Source: Nocardioides sp. SLBN-35 (GTDB taxonomy: Bacteria; Actinomycetota; Actinomycetes; Propionibacteriales; Nocardioidaceae). Taken from it: a stretch of 64,000 nucleotides of DNA. The position numbers and the translations under genes were made by a program. Positions 50,998-60,917 of the stretch are shown here, in pieces (the stretch's first letter is position 1; each line of letters begins with the position of its first letter). Under the pieces are notes generated by a model, which worked only from the letters and a program-made list of their open reading frames with translations, ran no database searches and was not told the origin of the DNA. Location: the NCBI RefSeq assembly GCF_006715725.1, contig NZ_VFNU01000001.1, forward strand, positions 620,001 to 684,000, read 5' to 3'.

Positions 50998-52285
50998 GGT
51001 TGCGCACCACCTCGACCAGGGCCTGCGCGGCGCGCCAGGCATCGTGGAAGGTGCAGTACATCGGCACCGGTGCCAGTCGGATGACGTCAGGTTGACGCGC
51101 GTCCGCGATCACGCCGTGCTCGTGGCGCAGCCAGCGCGCGACGTCGTTGGCCGCGAGCCCGCCGCCGATCCGAACGGACAGCTGGGTGCCGCGCCGGTCG
51201 GGGTCACTCGGCGTGATGATCTGCAGCGGGAGCTCGCCGATCTGCGCGCCGAGCACCTCCGCGAGATAGCCCGTCAGCCGCCGGCTCTTGGCGCGCAGCG
51301 TGGCCATCCCGCTCTCGTCGAACATCCGCAGCGAGGCCAGCACCGGGGCCATCGCCAGGATCGGCGGATTGGAGAGCTGCCAGCTGTCCGCGCTGTCGAC
51401 CGGCTCGACCACGGGATGCATCTGGAACCGGGTCTCGTAGCGGGTGCTCCACCAGCCCTGGAGCTTGGGCAGCGAGCGGTCGGCGAGGTGCCGCTCGTGG
51501 ACGAAGCAGCCGGCCAGGGCGCCCGGCCCAGCGTTGAGGTACTTGTACGTGCACCACGCCGCCCAGTCGACGCCCCACTCGTGCAGCGCCAGCTCGACAT
51601 TCCCGGCGGCATGGGCCAGGTCCCAGCCGACGACGATCCCCGCCTCGCGGGCGGCCGCCGTGATGGTCGGGATGTCCATCAGCTCACCGGTCAGGTAGTT
51701 GACGCCGCCGAGCATCACCATCGCGACCCGGTGCCCCTCCTCGCCCAGGAAGGACACGACGTCCTCGGTGCGCAGCACGTCCTCGCCGGCGCGCGGGCGC
51801 AGCCGGATCACCGCGGTGTCGGGGTCGTAGCCATGGAAGGCCGCCTGGCTGCGGGCGGCGTACGAGTCCGACGGGAACGCCGAGTCCTCGATCACGATGG
51901 CGTACCGCGCGGCGGTGGGCCGGTAGAAGCTGACCATCATCAGGTGCAGGTTGACCGTCAGCGAGTTCATCACCACGACCTCGCGGGGCTGCGCCCCGAC
52001 CAGCCGGGCGGCCGGCTCGCGCAGGAACTCGTGGTACGGCGCCCACGGGCGCTCGGCCTCGAGGTGGCCCTCGACCCCCAGGCGGGCCCACTCGGCCAGC
52101 TCCTCGTCGAGGATGGTGCGGACCGAGCGCGGCTGCAGGCCCAGCGAGTTGCCCGCCATGTAGGCGACCTCGGGGTAGTCGCCGGCCTCGGCGGCCAGCA
52201 GGTGGAACTCGTCGCGGCGGCTGGGCACCGGGTCGGCGGCGTCGAGGTCGAGCGCTCGCTGCTCGGAGAGCGGGGGTGTGGTCAC
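50990..52285 (-). CDS. kynU: Kynureninase
   Basis: The 431-residue PLP enzyme cleaves (3-hydroxy)kynurenine to (3-hydroxy)anthranilate and alanine. It has YMAGNSLGLQPRSV, the PLP-binding Asp in VGWDLAHAAGNVEL and the Schiff-base Lys in CTYKYLNAGPGA. The start is GTG at 52285, overlapping the stop of the PaaX-type gene as GTGA, so the two are translationally coupled. Confidence 0.95.
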   Translation of the reverse strand: MTTPPLSEQRALDLDAADPVPSRRDEFHLLAAEAGDYPEVAYMAGNSLGLQPRSVRTILDEELAEWARLGVEGHLEAERPWAPYHEFLREPAARLVGAQPREVVVMNSLTVNLHLMMVSFYRPTAARYAIVIEDSAFPSDSYAARSQAAFHGYDPDTAVIRLRPRAGEDVLRTEDVVSFLGEEGHRVAMVMLGGVNYLTGELMDIPTITAAAREAGIVVGWDLAHAAGNVELALHEWGVDWAAWCTYKYLNAGPGALAGCFVHERHLADRSLPKLQGWWSTRYETRFQMHPVVEPVDSADSWQLSNPPILAMAPVLASLRMFDESGMATLRAKSRRLTGYLAEVLGAQIGELPLQIITPSDPDRRGTQLSVRIGGGLAANDVARWLRHEHGVIADARQPDVIRLAPVPMYCTFHDAWRAAQALVEVVRNHG

Positions 52286-53133
52286 GGGGTGGTTCCTGTC
52301 CTTGAGGCAATGGTTGCGTCCACGTGCCGGGCGGCTGGCCCGGACAGCAGGGATTGGAGTCGGAGGAAGAGCTCGACGCCGCGATGGCCGTTCCAGTCGG
52401 GCGGGGTCAGCTCGGCCGGCAGGCCGGGGTCGAGATAGGGGAGGGCACGCCAGTCGTCGACCAGGCGGAGGTGCTCGTCGAACGCCATCTTGTCCGTGCC
52501 GTCCCAGCCGCGCTCGGTGTCGCCGTGGGCCTCGAGGAAGGTGGCATAGCGCTCGGTCAGGTCCGCGACGTCCCACCACTCGGCGACGGCGGCGGCGAGA
52601 CCGCCGGGCGGCTGGAGCTCGACGCCGCGGATCAAGGTGACGTAGTCGCGCAGGCCGCGCTGCTCGAGCAGGTCGGCGGCCTCCTCGAAGAGGTGGCCGG
52701 GGCCGATCCAGGTGCCGGGCGTGATCGTCCCGCAGCCGAGCCAGGTGAGCACCTGGCGCAGCTGGTGGCGCAGGTGACGCTCGGGGTCGGGGATCGAGAA
52801 CACCGCGAGTAGCCAGCCCTCCTGCTGCGGGCGCATCTGGTGGTGCGAGAAGATCCGGCGGTCGCCGCGTTCGAGCATCGGGACCGCGGCGGCCGCCAGC
52901 CGGTAGCCCGCACGGCCGTCCTGCACCTGCGGCTCGACCAGGCCCTTCGACTTGAGCCGGGAGAGCGCGGACCGCGTCCCCCCGGGGTTGCCGCCGATGG
53001 TGCACAGGTCGATCAGGTCGGCGACCGAGATCCAGCCTCCGAGCCGGCGCAGGTGCAGGCCGATGAAGGTGCGGAGCACCGAGCTGGCGCTGTGCGGCCG
53101 GACGGAGAGGTCGTCCAGCTCCTCGCTCGCCAT
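52282..53133 (-). CDS. PaaX family transcriptional regulator
   Basis: The 283-residue product has an N-terminal winged helix (ISVADLIDLCTIGGNPGGTRSALSRL: recognisable by GTRSALSRLKSKGLV) and the PaaX middle domain WLLAVFSIPDPERHLRHQLR with GCGTITPGTWIGP. PaaX itself represses phenylacetate genes in response to phenylacetyl-CoA. Encoded inside the kynurenine operon, this one probably responds to a kynurenine-pathway intermediate. It lies 4 bp after kynA. Confidence 0.9.
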   Translation of the reverse strand: MASEELDDLSVRPHSASSVLRTFIGLHLRRLGGWISVADLIDLCTIGGNPGGTRSALSRLKSKGLVEPQVQDGRAGYRLAAAAVPMLERGDRRIFSHHQMRPQQEGWLLAVFSIPDPERHLRHQLRQVLTWLGCGTITPGTWIGPGHLFEEAADLLEQRGLRDYVTLIRGVELQPPGGLAAAVAEWWDVADLTERYATFLEAHGDTERGWDGTDKMAFDEHLRLVDDWRALPYLDPGLPAELTPPDWNGHRGVELFLRLQSLLSGPAARHVDATIASRTGTTP

Positions 53134-53137
53134 CGCC

Positions 53138-53995
53138 TCAGCTCCCGATCTCGGTGCGCACGGCGTACAGCTCGGGGAAGAAGGTGAGGTCGAGCGCCCG
53201 GCGCAGGAAGGCGCCGCCGCTCGAGCCGCCGGTGCCCCGCTTGAAGCCGATGGTGCGCTCGACGGTCTTGAGGTGCCGGAACCGCCACAGCTGGAAGTTC
53301 TCCTCCACGTCGACCAGCTCCTCGCACGCCTCGTACGCCGACCAGTAGCGGGTGGCGTCCTCGTAGATGTGCTTGAAGACCTCGACCAGGGCGGGGGTGA
53401 AGGTGTGTGCCCGGGTCACGTCGCGGTGCAGGATCTCGTCGGGGACGGCGTGGCCGTGGCGCGCGAGGAAGCGCAGGAACTCGTCGTAGATGCTCGGCGC
53501 CTCCAGGATCTCCGCCAGCATGCGCCGGACCTCGGGATCGTGGTCGAAGACAGCCAGCATCGCGGCGTTCTTGTTGCCGAGGCAGAACTCCACGGCGCGG
53601 TACTGCCACGACTGGAAGCCCGACGAGCTGCCGAGGAAGCCGCGGAACTCGGCGTACTCCGTGGGGGTGAGGGTGGCCAGGACCGACCACTGCTCGGTCA
53701 GCTGCTTCTGGACGTGCTTGACCCGCGCGAGCTGCTTGAGCGCCGGGGGCAGCTCGTCGGCGGCCAGGTGCCGCTGGGCCGAGCGGAGCTCGTGGAGCAT
53801 CAGCTTCAGCCACAGCTCGGAGGTCTGGTGCTGCACGATGAACAGCAGCTCGTCGTGGTGCTCGGGCACGCTGACCGGGACCTGGGCCGAGAGCAGCTGG
53901 TCGAGCTTGAGATAGCTGCCGTAGCTCATCGCGTCGCGGAAGTCGGTGACGATGCCCTGCTCGACCTCGCGGGTGTTGTCGTTGCTCTCGGTCAT
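53138..53995 (-). CDS. kynA: Tryptophan 2,3-dioxygenase
   Basis: The 285-residue haem enzyme opens tryptophan to N-formylkynurenine. It has [49 protein letters not shown], the haem-region [15 protein letters not shown] and GTGGSSGG. It is the first gene of the minus arm and lies opposite the formamidase gene, across a shared promoter region. Confidence 0.96.
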   Translation of the reverse strand: MTESNDNTREVEQGIVTDFRDAMSYGSYLKLDQLLSAQVPVSVPEHHDELLFIVQHQTSELWLKLMLHELRSAQRHLAADELPPALKQLARVKHVQKQLTEQWSVLATLTPTEYAEFRGFLGSSSGFQSWQYRAVEFCLGNKNAAMLAVFDHDPEVRRMLAEILEAPSIYDEFLRFLARHGHAVPDEILHRDVTRAHTFTPALVEVFKHIYEDATRYWSAYEACEELVDVEENFQLWRFRHLKTVERTIGFKRGTGGSSGGAFLRRALDLTFFPELYAVRTEIGS

Positions 53996-54061
53996 CGGCG
54001 CTCCTGGGGCGAGGGGAGTGGTCGGGCTGCTCGGCGCGGGTCCGCTTGGCCGCTGAGGGTA

Positions 54062-54091
54062 TTGCATTTTTCCAACCGGGGTCACGATACT
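54062..54091 (+). promoter_or_regulatory. Putative promoter of the kynurenine plus arm
   Basis: TTGCAT (54062-54067) and GATACT (54086-54091) are spaced 18 bp apart in the 129-bp gap between kynA and the formamidase gene, and could serve as -35 and -10. The AT-rich stretch TATTGCATTTTTCCAAC around the -35 stands out from the GC-rich background and may also hold a PaaX-type site. Confidence 0.45.
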
Positions 54092-54124
54092 AGGACATGT
54101 GATCGCCGAACTGAAGGACGAATG

Positions 54125-55024
54125 ATGACCACCTCAGCCGACCCGACCACTGGCGCGACCCACCTGAACCCCACCGCCCAGGACATGGTGGAGTGGCTGC
54201 CGACGACGGTCGCCGACCACCGGATCCGGTACGGCGACGACGCCCAGCAGTTCGGTGACCTGCGGCTCCCGGCGACCCCCGCGCCCGCGGCCGGTCACCC
54301 GGTGATCGTGGTGATCCACGGCGGTGGCTACTCCCCGAACTGGCCCCACGACCACTGCGCGCCGCTCGCCGAGGACCTCACCGCCGCGGGAGCGGCGACC
54401 TGGACCATCGAGTACCGCAAGCCGGGACAGAGCGGTGGGGGTTGGCCCGGCACCTGGCTCGACATCGCGGCCGCCTTCGACCACCTGCGCGTGATCGCCG
54501 AGCAGCACCCGATCGACCTCGCCCGGGTGGTCGTCGTCGGCCACTCGGCGGGCGGCACCTTCGGCAGCTGGGCGGCCGGCCGGGCGACGATTCCCGCCGG
54601 CAGCGAGGTCCACGTCGCCGACCCGCTCCCGCTGAGCGGCGTGGTGACCCTGGCCGGCATGCTCGACCTCCAGGCCTTCCTGGAGGAGGAGCCGGAGCCG
54701 TCGAGCCACGTCCACCGGCTCGTCGGCGCCGACGGAGCGAGCGACGACGCGGCCTGGACGGCTCGCCTGGCGGAGATCTCGCCCAGCGTCCGGGGTGGTG
54801 CGGTGTCGGTGCCGCAGGCGCTGGTCATCGGCAGCCTCGACGACCCGGGCATGATCGAGCAGTCCCGCGCCTACGTCGCTGAGGCCGAGGCCGCGGGCCG
54901 CCCGGTCAGCTTCGACCTCCTGGAGGGGGCCAACCACTTCGACATGGTCGACACCCGTGGCGGCGCCTGGCCGCTCATCGCGGCCCATGCCCTGAGCCTG
55001 GCCGGGATCGAGGTGTCCGCGTGA
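54125..55024 (+). CDS. Alpha/beta hydrolase, candidate kynurenine formamidase
   Basis: The 299-residue product has the oxyanion HGGGYSPN, the nucleophile elbow [13 protein letters not shown] and a C-terminal His in [10 protein letters not shown], the esterase/arylformamidase layout. In the kynurenine cluster it probably hydrolyses N-formylkynurenine to kynurenine. It is not the bacterial metal-dependent KynB type. Two tandem ATGs are possible; the second (54125) is 6 nt after AAGGA and is preferred. Confidence 0.82.
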   Translation: MTTSADPTTGATHLNPTAQDMVEWLPTTVADHRIRYGDDAQQFGDLRLPATPAPAAGHPVIVVIHGGGYSPNWPHDHCAPLAEDLTAAGAATWTIEYRKPGQSGGGWPGTWLDIAAAFDHLRVIAEQHPIDLARVVVVGHSAGGTFGSWAAGRATIPAGSEVHVADPLPLSGVVTLAGMLDLQAFLEEEPEPSSHVHRLVGADGASDDAAWTARLAEISPSVRGGAVSVPQALVIGSLDDPGMIEQSRAYVAEAEAAGRPVSFDLLEGANHFDMVDTRGGAWPLIAAHALSLAGIEVSA

Positions 55025-56502
55025 TGACCGGCGAGCGGAGCCGAGACGTGGTGCGGCTGCCCTGCTGGGTCGGCGGACGCGAGGTCACCGACGGCCCGAG
55101 CTTCGACAAGATCAGCCCGGTCGACGGGTCACTGGTGGCCACCGTGACAGAGGCCGGCCAGGAGACGGTCGACACCGCGGTCGACGCCGCTCGGCGGGCG
55201 CTCGACGCGGGCTGGGCGACCAGCCCGGTCGGGCAGCGCGCCGCGCTGCTGCGGCGGATCGCCGACCGCATCGACGAGCGCTTCGACGACCTGGTGGCCG
55301 CCGAGATGCGCGACACGGGCAAGCCACTGTCGCTCGTCCGCGAGCTCGACGTCGCCCGGGCCGCGATGAACTTCCGGTCCTTCGCCGACACGATCGCAGC
55401 GGAGGGGATGGACTCCTATCTCACCGATCTTGCGGACGGCCGCAAGGCGCTCAACTACGCCGTCAACAAGCCCGTGGGCGTGGTCGCGGTGATCGTGCCG
55501 TGGAACCTCCCGCTGCTGCTGCTGACCTGGAAGGTCGCGCCGGCGCTGGCGTGCGGCAACGCGGTCGTGGTCAAGCCGTCGGAGGAGACGCCGTCCTCGG
55601 CGACCCTGCTCGCCGAGATCATGGCCGAGGCGGGCGTGCCCGACGGCGTCTACAACGTGGTGCACGGCTTCGGGCCGGGCTCGGCCGGCGAGCTGATCAC
55701 CACCCATCGCGGTATCGACGCGGTGACCTTCACCGGCGAGACCTCGACCGGCTCGGCGATCATGCGCGCGGTCGCGCCCCGCGTGCGTCCGGTGTCCTTC
55801 GAGCTCGGCGGCAAGAACCCGGCGCTCGTCTTCGCCGACACCGACCTCGAGCGCACCCTCGACGGACTGGCCCGCTCGACCTTCCTCAACACCGGCCAGG
55901 TCTGCCTCGCCACCGAGCGGATCTACGTCGAGCGCCCGATCTTCGACGACGTCGCGGCCGGCCTCGCCGAGCGCGCGCGGAACCTGCGGCTGGGGCGTCC
56001 GGAGGACCCGGCGACCACCACCGGTCCGCTGATCTCGGTCGGGCACCGGACCAAGGTGCAGTCCTACCTCGACCTCGCCGTCTCCGAGGGCGCCGAGGTA
56101 CTCACCGGTGGCGGCGTGCCCGCCCTGGGCGCCGAGCTCGCCGGCGGGGCGTGGATCGAGCCGACACTGTGGACCGGCCTCGACAACACCCACCGCACCG
56201 TGCGCGAGGAGATCTTCGGGCCGGTCGCCGCGCTCATCCCCTTCGACGACGAGGAGGAGGCTGTGCGGCTCGCCAACGACACCGACTACGGCCTGGCGGC
56301 AGCGGTGTGGACCCAGAACCTCGAGCGCGGTCACCGGGTCGCGCAGCGGATGCGGGTCGGGATGGCGTGGGTCAACACCTGGTACCTGCGCGACCTGCGC
56401 TCGCCCTTCGGCGGCACCGGCCTGTCCGGGATCGGCCGCGAGGGCGGGCGGCACTCGCTGCACTTCTACTCCGAGCCCACCAACGTCTGCATCCAGCTGT
56501 GA
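55024..56502 (+). CDS. Aldehyde dehydrogenase, probable 2-aminomuconic semialdehyde dehydrogenase
   Basis: The 492-residue NAD enzyme has PWNLPLLLLTWKVAPALACGN, the catalytic Glu in ELGGKNPALVF and the nucleophilic Cys in NTGQVCLATER. It closely resembles hydroxymuconic/aminomuconic semialdehyde dehydrogenases (AmnC/DmpC group). Beside the 3-hydroxyanthranilate genes, the aminomuconate role is most likely. Its ATG overlaps the upstream stop as TGATG. Confidence 0.9.
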   Translation: MTGERSRDVVRLPCWVGGREVTDGPSFDKISPVDGSLVATVTEAGQETVDTAVDAARRALDAGWATSPVGQRAALLRRIADRIDERFDDLVAAEMRDTGKPLSLVRELDVARAAMNFRSFADTIAAEGMDSYLTDLADGRKALNYAVNKPVGVVAVIVPWNLPLLLLTWKVAPALACGNAVVVKPSEETPSSATLLAEIMAEAGVPDGVYNVVHGFGPGSAGELITTHRGIDAVTFTGETSTGSAIMRAVAPRVRPVSFELGGKNPALVFADTDLERTLDGLARSTFLNTGQVCLATERIYVERPIFDDVAAGLAERARNLRLGRPEDPATTTGPLISVGHRTKVQSYLDLAVSEGAEVLTGGGVPALGAELAGGAWIEPTLWTGLDNTHRTVREEIFGPVAALIPFDDEEEAVRLANDTDYGLAAAVWTQNLERGHRVAQRMRVGMAWVNTWYLRDLRSPFGGTGLSGIGREGGRHSLHFYSEPTNVCIQL

Positions 56503-56517
56503 TCCGGGAGGAAACCC

Positions 56518-57309
56518 TTGCCTGACATCGAAGCGCTCGCGCGCGAGCTCGACGAGGCAGTGCGCACCGCCACCGCCGTGCGCCAGCTCAGCGCCGAGGT
56601 CGAGCTCACCCTGGACCAGGCGTACGCCGTCCAGGCGGCCGGCGTTCGGCTCAGAGAGGCCCGCGGCGACGCGGTCGTCGGAGCCAAGCTCGGGTTCACC
56701 TCGCGCGCCAAGGCCGAGCAGATGGGCGTGTCCGACGTGATCATCGGCGTGCTCCACGCCAGCATGCAGACCCCCGACGGCGGTCGCGTCGACCTCGCCG
56801 CGGGTGTCCACCCCCGGGTCGAGCCCGAGGTGGCCTTCCGGCTCGGCGCCGCCATCGACCCGCTCGACGACGACGCCGACATCCTCGCCGCCACCGTCGC
56901 CGTGGCGCCGGCGCTGGAGATCATTGACAGCCGCTACCGCGACTTCCGGTTCAGCCTCACCGACGTCGTCGCCGACAACACCTCGGCCTCGAGCTTCGTG
57001 GTCGGACCGTGGCGCTCCTTCGCCGATGCGCGGGCCGAGCTGGACCTCGCGGCGCTCGACGTCACCTTGACCGTCGGCGGCGAGCAGGTCGCGCGGGGCA
57101 GCAGCGCCGACATCCTCGGCGACCCGGTGCTCGCGCTGGCCGCGGTCAAGCGGATGGCGCGCGAGCACGGTGTCGCGCTGCCCGCGGGCTCGATCATCCT
57201 GGCCGGTGCGGCCACGGCCGCCGTCGCGCTCACCCCCGGCGCCAGCGTCGAGGCCGTCGTCGGCGGGCTCGGACCGGTCCGGGTCACGACCTCGGGAGGC
57301 GAGCAGTGA
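56518..57309 (+). CDS. 4-oxalocrotonate decarboxylase / 2-keto-4-pentenoate hydratase family
   Basis: The 263-residue member of the hydratase/decarboxylase branch of the FAH fold has [32 protein letters not shown] and [13 protein letters not shown]. It starts at a TTG preceded by a strong GGGAGG site. The pathway after aminomuconate deamination needs both an oxalocrotonate decarboxylase and a pentenoate hydratase. Only this one family member is in the window, so which step it does is not certain; decarboxylase is the better guess from gene order. Confidence 0.85.
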   Translation: MPDIEALARELDEAVRTATAVRQLSAEVELTLDQAYAVQAAGVRLREARGDAVVGAKLGFTSRAKAEQMGVSDVIIGVLHASMQTPDGGRVDLAAGVHPRVEPEVAFRLGAAIDPLDDDADILAATVAVAPALEIIDSRYRDFRFSLTDVVADNTSASSFVVGPWRSFADARAELDLAALDVTLTVGGEQVARGSSADILGDPVLALAAVKRMAREHGVALPAGSIILAGAATAAVALTPGASVEAVVGGLGPVRVTTSGGEQ

Positions 57310-57761
57310 CGGCTCCCGACCGACGCGACGCCCGGGTGGTCGCCGGCAAGGCGACGCCCCGCGGTCGTTTTCCGCACGTCAAGGTGGTGGGCGACACGGC
57401 GTACGTGTCGGGCACCAGCAGCCGGCGCCCCGACAACACCTTCGCGGGGGTCGCGGTCGACGCGATGGGCGTCACCGACCTCGACATCCGGGCCCAGACC
57501 CGCGCGGTCATCGACAACATCGGCGACATCCTCGCCGAGGTCGGCGGCAGCCTCGCCGACCTGGTCCAGGTCACGACGTACCTCGTCAACATGAACGACT
57601 TCGGCGGCTACAACGAGGTCTGGGCCGAGTACTTCGACGAGGAGGGGCCTACCCGCACCACCGTCGCGGTCCACCAGCTCCCCCATCCCCACCTACTCAT
57701 CGAGATCCAGGCGCTCGCCCGGTTGGCGGCGCGCCCCGCACCCCAGGAGGAAAGCCGATGA
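57306..57761 (+). CDS. RidA family protein, probable 2-aminomuconate deaminase
   Basis: The 151-residue protein has a YjgF/RidA fold with [20 protein letters not shown], the Arg/active-site region [18 protein letters not shown] and [12 protein letters not shown]. The SSRRPDNT segment is typical of aminomuconate deaminases (AmnD) rather than generic RidA. It would convert 2-aminomuconate to 4-oxalocrotonate and ammonia. The GTG start overlaps the preceding stop. Confidence 0.88.
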   Translation: MTAPDRRDARVVAGKATPRGRFPHVKVVGDTAYVSGTSSRRPDNTFAGVAVDAMGVTDLDIRAQTRAVIDNIGDILAEVGGSLADLVQVTTYLVNMNDFGGYNEVWAEYFDEEGPTRTTVAVHQLPHPHLLIEIQALARLAARPAPQEESR

Positions 57762-58285
57762 CCACCATTCCGCCCGTCGTGAACTTCGAGGCCTGGATCG
57801 CCGAGCACGAGCACCTGCTCAAGCCCCCGGTCAACAACAAGCAGATGTGGGAGCCGATGGGCGACTTCATCGTCCAGGTCGTCGGCGGTCCCAACCAGCG
57901 CACCGACTTCCACCTCGACCCCTACGAGGAGTGGTTCTACCAGTACCGGGGCGCGATGCACGTCGACCTGATGACCGACGACGGACCGCAGCGGATCGAC
58001 ATCCGCGAGGGCGAGATGTGGATGCTGCCGCGCGACACGTACCACTCCCCGCAGCGTCCCGAGGCCGGCTCGATCGGCATCGTGATCGAGCGGATCCGCG
58101 AGGAGGGAACGCTCGAGAACTTCGCGTGGTTCTGCCTGGAGTGCCACACCAAGGTGCACGAGGTCCAGCTCCAGGTCCGCGACATCGTCGAGGACCTGCC
58201 GCCGGTCTTCTCCCAGTTCTACGCCTCGTCCGACGCGGAGCGGACCTGCCCCGACTGCGGGGCCGTCCACCCCGGCAAGGGCTGA
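57758..58285 (+). CDS. 3-hydroxyanthranilate 3,4-dioxygenase
   Basis: The 175-residue cupin has the iron ligands in [17 protein letters not shown] (His, Glu) and DTYHSPQRP (His). It has a C-terminal rubredoxin-like metal site made of CLECH and CPDCG, as in bacterial enzymes of this family. It opens 3-hydroxyanthranilate to 2-amino-3-carboxymuconate semialdehyde. AGGAGG precedes the ATG, which overlaps the deaminase stop. Confidence 0.95.
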   Translation: MTTIPPVVNFEAWIAEHEHLLKPPVNNKQMWEPMGDFIVQVVGGPNQRTDFHLDPYEEWFYQYRGAMHVDLMTDDGPQRIDIREGEMWMLPRDTYHSPQRPEAGSIGIVIERIREEGTLENFAWFCLECHTKVHEVQLQVRDIVEDLPPVFSQFYASSDAERTCPDCGAVHPGKG

Positions 58286-58290
58286 GCGGC

Positions 58291-59277
58291 GTGGGCGCGA
58301 TCGACGTTCACACCCACTCGGTGCCACGAGGGTGGCCCGACCTCGGGGAGGGGTTCCCGTGGCTGCGTGTCGAGTCCGAGCGGGAGGCCGTGATCATGGT
58401 CGGCTCCCGGGAGTTCCGCCGTATCCAGTCGGACTGTTGGGACGCCGAGGTCCGGCTGCGGGACATGGACGCCGACGGCGTGGACGTCCAGGTCGTCTCG
58501 CCGACCCCGGTCTTCTTCGGGTACGACGCCGCGGCCGCCGAGGCCGAGCGGATCTCCCGGGTCTTCAACGACCTCGCGCTCGAGGTGTGCGCCCCGGCCG
58601 GTGACCGCCTGATCCCGTTCTGCCAGGTGCCGCTGCAGCACACCGACGCGGCCTGCCGCGAGCTCGAACGAGCGGTCGCCGCCGGCCACCGAGGCGTCGA
58701 GATCGGCAACCACGTGGGGGATCGCGACCTCGACGACGAGGGCGTCGTGACCTTCCTGCAGCATGCCGCCTCGCTCGACGTGCCCGTCTTCGTGCACCCG
58801 TGGGACATGGCCGGCTCGCCGCGGCTGAACCGGTGGATGGCGCAGTGGCTGACCGGCATGCCGGCCGAGACCCACCTCTCCATCCTCGCGATGATCCTCG
58901 GTGGCACCTTCGACAAGGTGCCGGACTCGCTGCGGATCTGCTTCGCCCACGGCGGCGGCTCCTTCGCCTTCTGGTTGGGGCGCGTCGAGAACGCCTGGCA
59001 CCGACGCTCCGACGTCATCGCCACCTCGCAGCTGCCGCCCTCGGCGTACGTCGGGCGGTTCAGCGTGGACTCCGTGGTCTTCGAGCCGGCCGCGCTGCGG
59101 CTCCTGGTCGACACCCTCGGCGCCGAGCAGGTGATGGTCGGCAGCGACTACCCGTACCCGCTGGGCGAGCGGCCGGTGGCCGACGTCGTACGACGGGCCG
59201 ACTTCCTCGACGACGCCGCCCGCGAGCTGATCCTGCGCGGCAACGCGCTGCGCTTCCTCGGGAAGGATCGGTCGTGA
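58291..59277 (+). CDS. 2-amino-3-carboxymuconate-6-semialdehyde decarboxylase
   Basis: The 328-residue amidohydrolase-fold decarboxylase has the metal site DVHTHSVP, HPWDMAG, CFAHGGGSFAFWLGR and the Asp in MVGSDYPYPLG, the ACMSD signature. It removes CO2 from the dioxygenase product, yielding 2-aminomuconate semialdehyde for the dehydrogenase encoded upstream. The GTG start is 6 bp after the dioxygenase gene. It is the last gene of the plus arm. Confidence 0.93.
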   Translation: MGAIDVHTHSVPRGWPDLGEGFPWLRVESEREAVIMVGSREFRRIQSDCWDAEVRLRDMDADGVDVQVVSPTPVFFGYDAAAAEAERISRVFNDLALEVCAPAGDRLIPFCQVPLQHTDAACRELERAVAAGHRGVEIGNHVGDRDLDDEGVVTFLQHAASLDVPVFVHPWDMAGSPRLNRWMAQWLTGMPAETHLSILAMILGGTFDKVPDSLRICFAHGGGSFAFWLGRVENAWHRRSDVIATSQLPPSAYVGRFSVDSVVFEPAALRLLVDTLGAEQVMVGSDYPYPLGERPVADVVRRADFLDDAARELILRGNALRFLGKDRS

Positions 59278-59305
59278 TGGCCCGGTGACCGGGCGTCGCT
59301 ACAGG

Positions 59306-59635
59306 TCAGGTCAGGTCCGACGAGCTGAGCTGCTGCAGCCCGATCCGCTCGATGCGCAGCACCAGACCCTCCTCGGGGTCGGGGCAGCACACGTGGGAGT
59401 CCCGCTCGAGCCAGTCGTTGGCGGGCAGCTGCCGCATCTTGGCGGGCAGCAGCGGCAGCACCGACTGGAGGGCGAACAGGCACATGTGCCCGCCCTCGGG
59501 GATGCGGATCTGTGAGCTGTTGACCACCTCGAAGTAGTCGCCGACGGACAGTCCGCACACCGAGCGACCCTCGATCCGCTCGACGACCACGCGAAGGTCG
59601 TAGAGCTCCATGTCCGGCTGGTCTGCTGTCGTCAT
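59306..59635 (-). CDS. TIGR04076 family protein
   Basis: The 109-residue product has VVVERIEGRSVCGLSVGDYFEV, GGHMCLFALQSVLPLLPAKMRQL and VCCPDPEEGLVLRIERI, the pattern of the TIGR04076 family of small proteins with conserved cysteines. The role is unknown. It starts with ATGA overlap on the amidohydrolase stop and converges on the ACMSD gene. Confidence 0.87.
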   Translation of the reverse strand: MTTADQPDMELYDLRVVVERIEGRSVCGLSVGDYFEVVNSSQIRIPEGGHMCLFALQSVLPLLPAKMRQLPANDWLERDSHVCCPDPEEGLVLRIERIGLQQLSSSDLT

Positions 59636-60870
59636 GCCGTCACTCCTGCCCGGTCGTCGCGGACGACCTCGCCGCCCTTCATCACCCACCGCAGCGACCG
59701 GAACGCGCTGGTCGCCCGAGTCGGGTCGTCGTCCATCGCGATCAGGTCGGCCCACTTACCGGCCTCGACGGTGCCGATGTCGGCCTCCGCGCCCAGCCAG
59801 CGGGCCGGCACGATGGTGGCCGCCCGCAGCGCCGCCAGGGGCGCAAGGCCGTGCTCGGCCATGTACTCGAGCTCGCGGACGGTGCCGGTGGTGCCCTCCG
59901 TGGGCCAGAACGGCGGCATGTCGCTGCCGAGCATGATCTCGACGCCCGCGGCCAGCGCCATCCGATAGCTCTCGACGTGCCGTGGACCGGCCGAGAGCGA
60001 GCGCTCCTGCATCCATGCCGGTACGCCGAGCTGGTCGAAGAAGTCGCCGCAGCGGGTGACGATCAGGGTGGGCACCAGCGCGGTCCCGGCTTCGGCCATC
60101 GCCGCCGCGACCTCCTCGGTGAGCTGGTAGCCGTGCTCCACGCAGTCCAGGCCGCGCTCGACCGCGGCCTGGATGACGGGCGCCGGGCCGGCGTGCGCGG
60201 TGACCTTGCGGCCCCAGGCGTGGGCCGTCTCGATCGCGGCGTCGATCTCGTCGAGGGTCAGCTGGGGCGTGTCGATCTGCTCGTGCTCGCCGGCGATGCC
60301 GCCCGAGATCATGATCTTGATCAGGTCCGCCCCGGCCGACACCTGGGACCGGACGCCGCGCCGGAAGCCGTCCGCGCCGTCGCACTCGAGGGTGTCGGTG
60401 CCCTCGTGGCCGTGGCCACCGGTGCAGACCAGAGCGCGTCCGGCGGTGAAGATCCGCGGCCCGGCCACCTGCCCCGCCTCGATGGCTCGCCGCAGCGCGA
60501 AGTCGGCGTGGGACTTCTCGGCCACGCAGCGCACGGTGGTGACGCCGGCGAGCAGGGTGCGCCGGGCTCCCGACGCCATGTGCAGCGCGAGGGCGTGCGG
60601 GTTGAGGTCCTTGAGCGCGTCACCCGCGGGCCCGGGCAGGGACAGCGAGAAGTGGGTGTGCATGTTCAGCAGGCCCGCGGTGACGTACGCGCCGCCGAGG
60701 TCCACCCGCCGGGCGTCGGCCGGCGCCTGCGCGGTGACGGCGTCCTCGGGTCCGACGGCCCGGATCCGCCCGTCGCTCACCCACACGGCATGGTCGCGCA
60801 GGGGCTGGTCGGCGACGCCGTCGACCACGTGGCAGTGGTGCAGGACGACGTCCTCGGTCGGCTCGGTCAC
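59632..60870 (-). CDS. Metal-dependent amidohydrolase (imidazolonepropionase/prolidase-like)
   Basis: The 412-residue enzyme has the metal motif LLNMHTHFSL, a Lys in LIKIMISGG, VTAHAGPAPV, CVEHGYQL and LGSDMPPFWP. This is the subgroup of amidohydrolases that includes Xaa-Pro dipeptidases and imidazolonepropionase-like enzymes. The substrate could be an N-acyl amino acid or a cyclic dipeptide. It is transcribed toward the TIGR04076 gene and lies beside an XRE-cupin regulator. Confidence 0.88.
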   Translation of the reverse strand: MTEPTEDVVLHHCHVVDGVADQPLRDHAVWVSDGRIRAVGPEDAVTAQAPADARRVDLGGAYVTAGLLNMHTHFSLSLPGPAGDALKDLNPHALALHMASGARRTLLAGVTTVRCVAEKSHADFALRRAIEAGQVAGPRIFTAGRALVCTGGHGHEGTDTLECDGADGFRRGVRSQVSAGADLIKIMISGGIAGEHEQIDTPQLTLDEIDAAIETAHAWGRKVTAHAGPAPVIQAAVERGLDCVEHGYQLTEEVAAAMAEAGTALVPTLIVTRCGDFFDQLGVPAWMQERSLSAGPRHVESYRMALAAGVEIMLGSDMPPFWPTEGTTGTVRELEYMAEHGLAPLAALRAATIVPARWLGAEADIGTVEAGKWADLIAMDDDPTRATSAFRSLRWVMKGGEVVRDDRAGVTA

Positions 60871-60917
60871 GTTCGTTGTCTCGCTTTCGTGGGGGCGATG
60901 CGATGGCGGAGGGCCGG

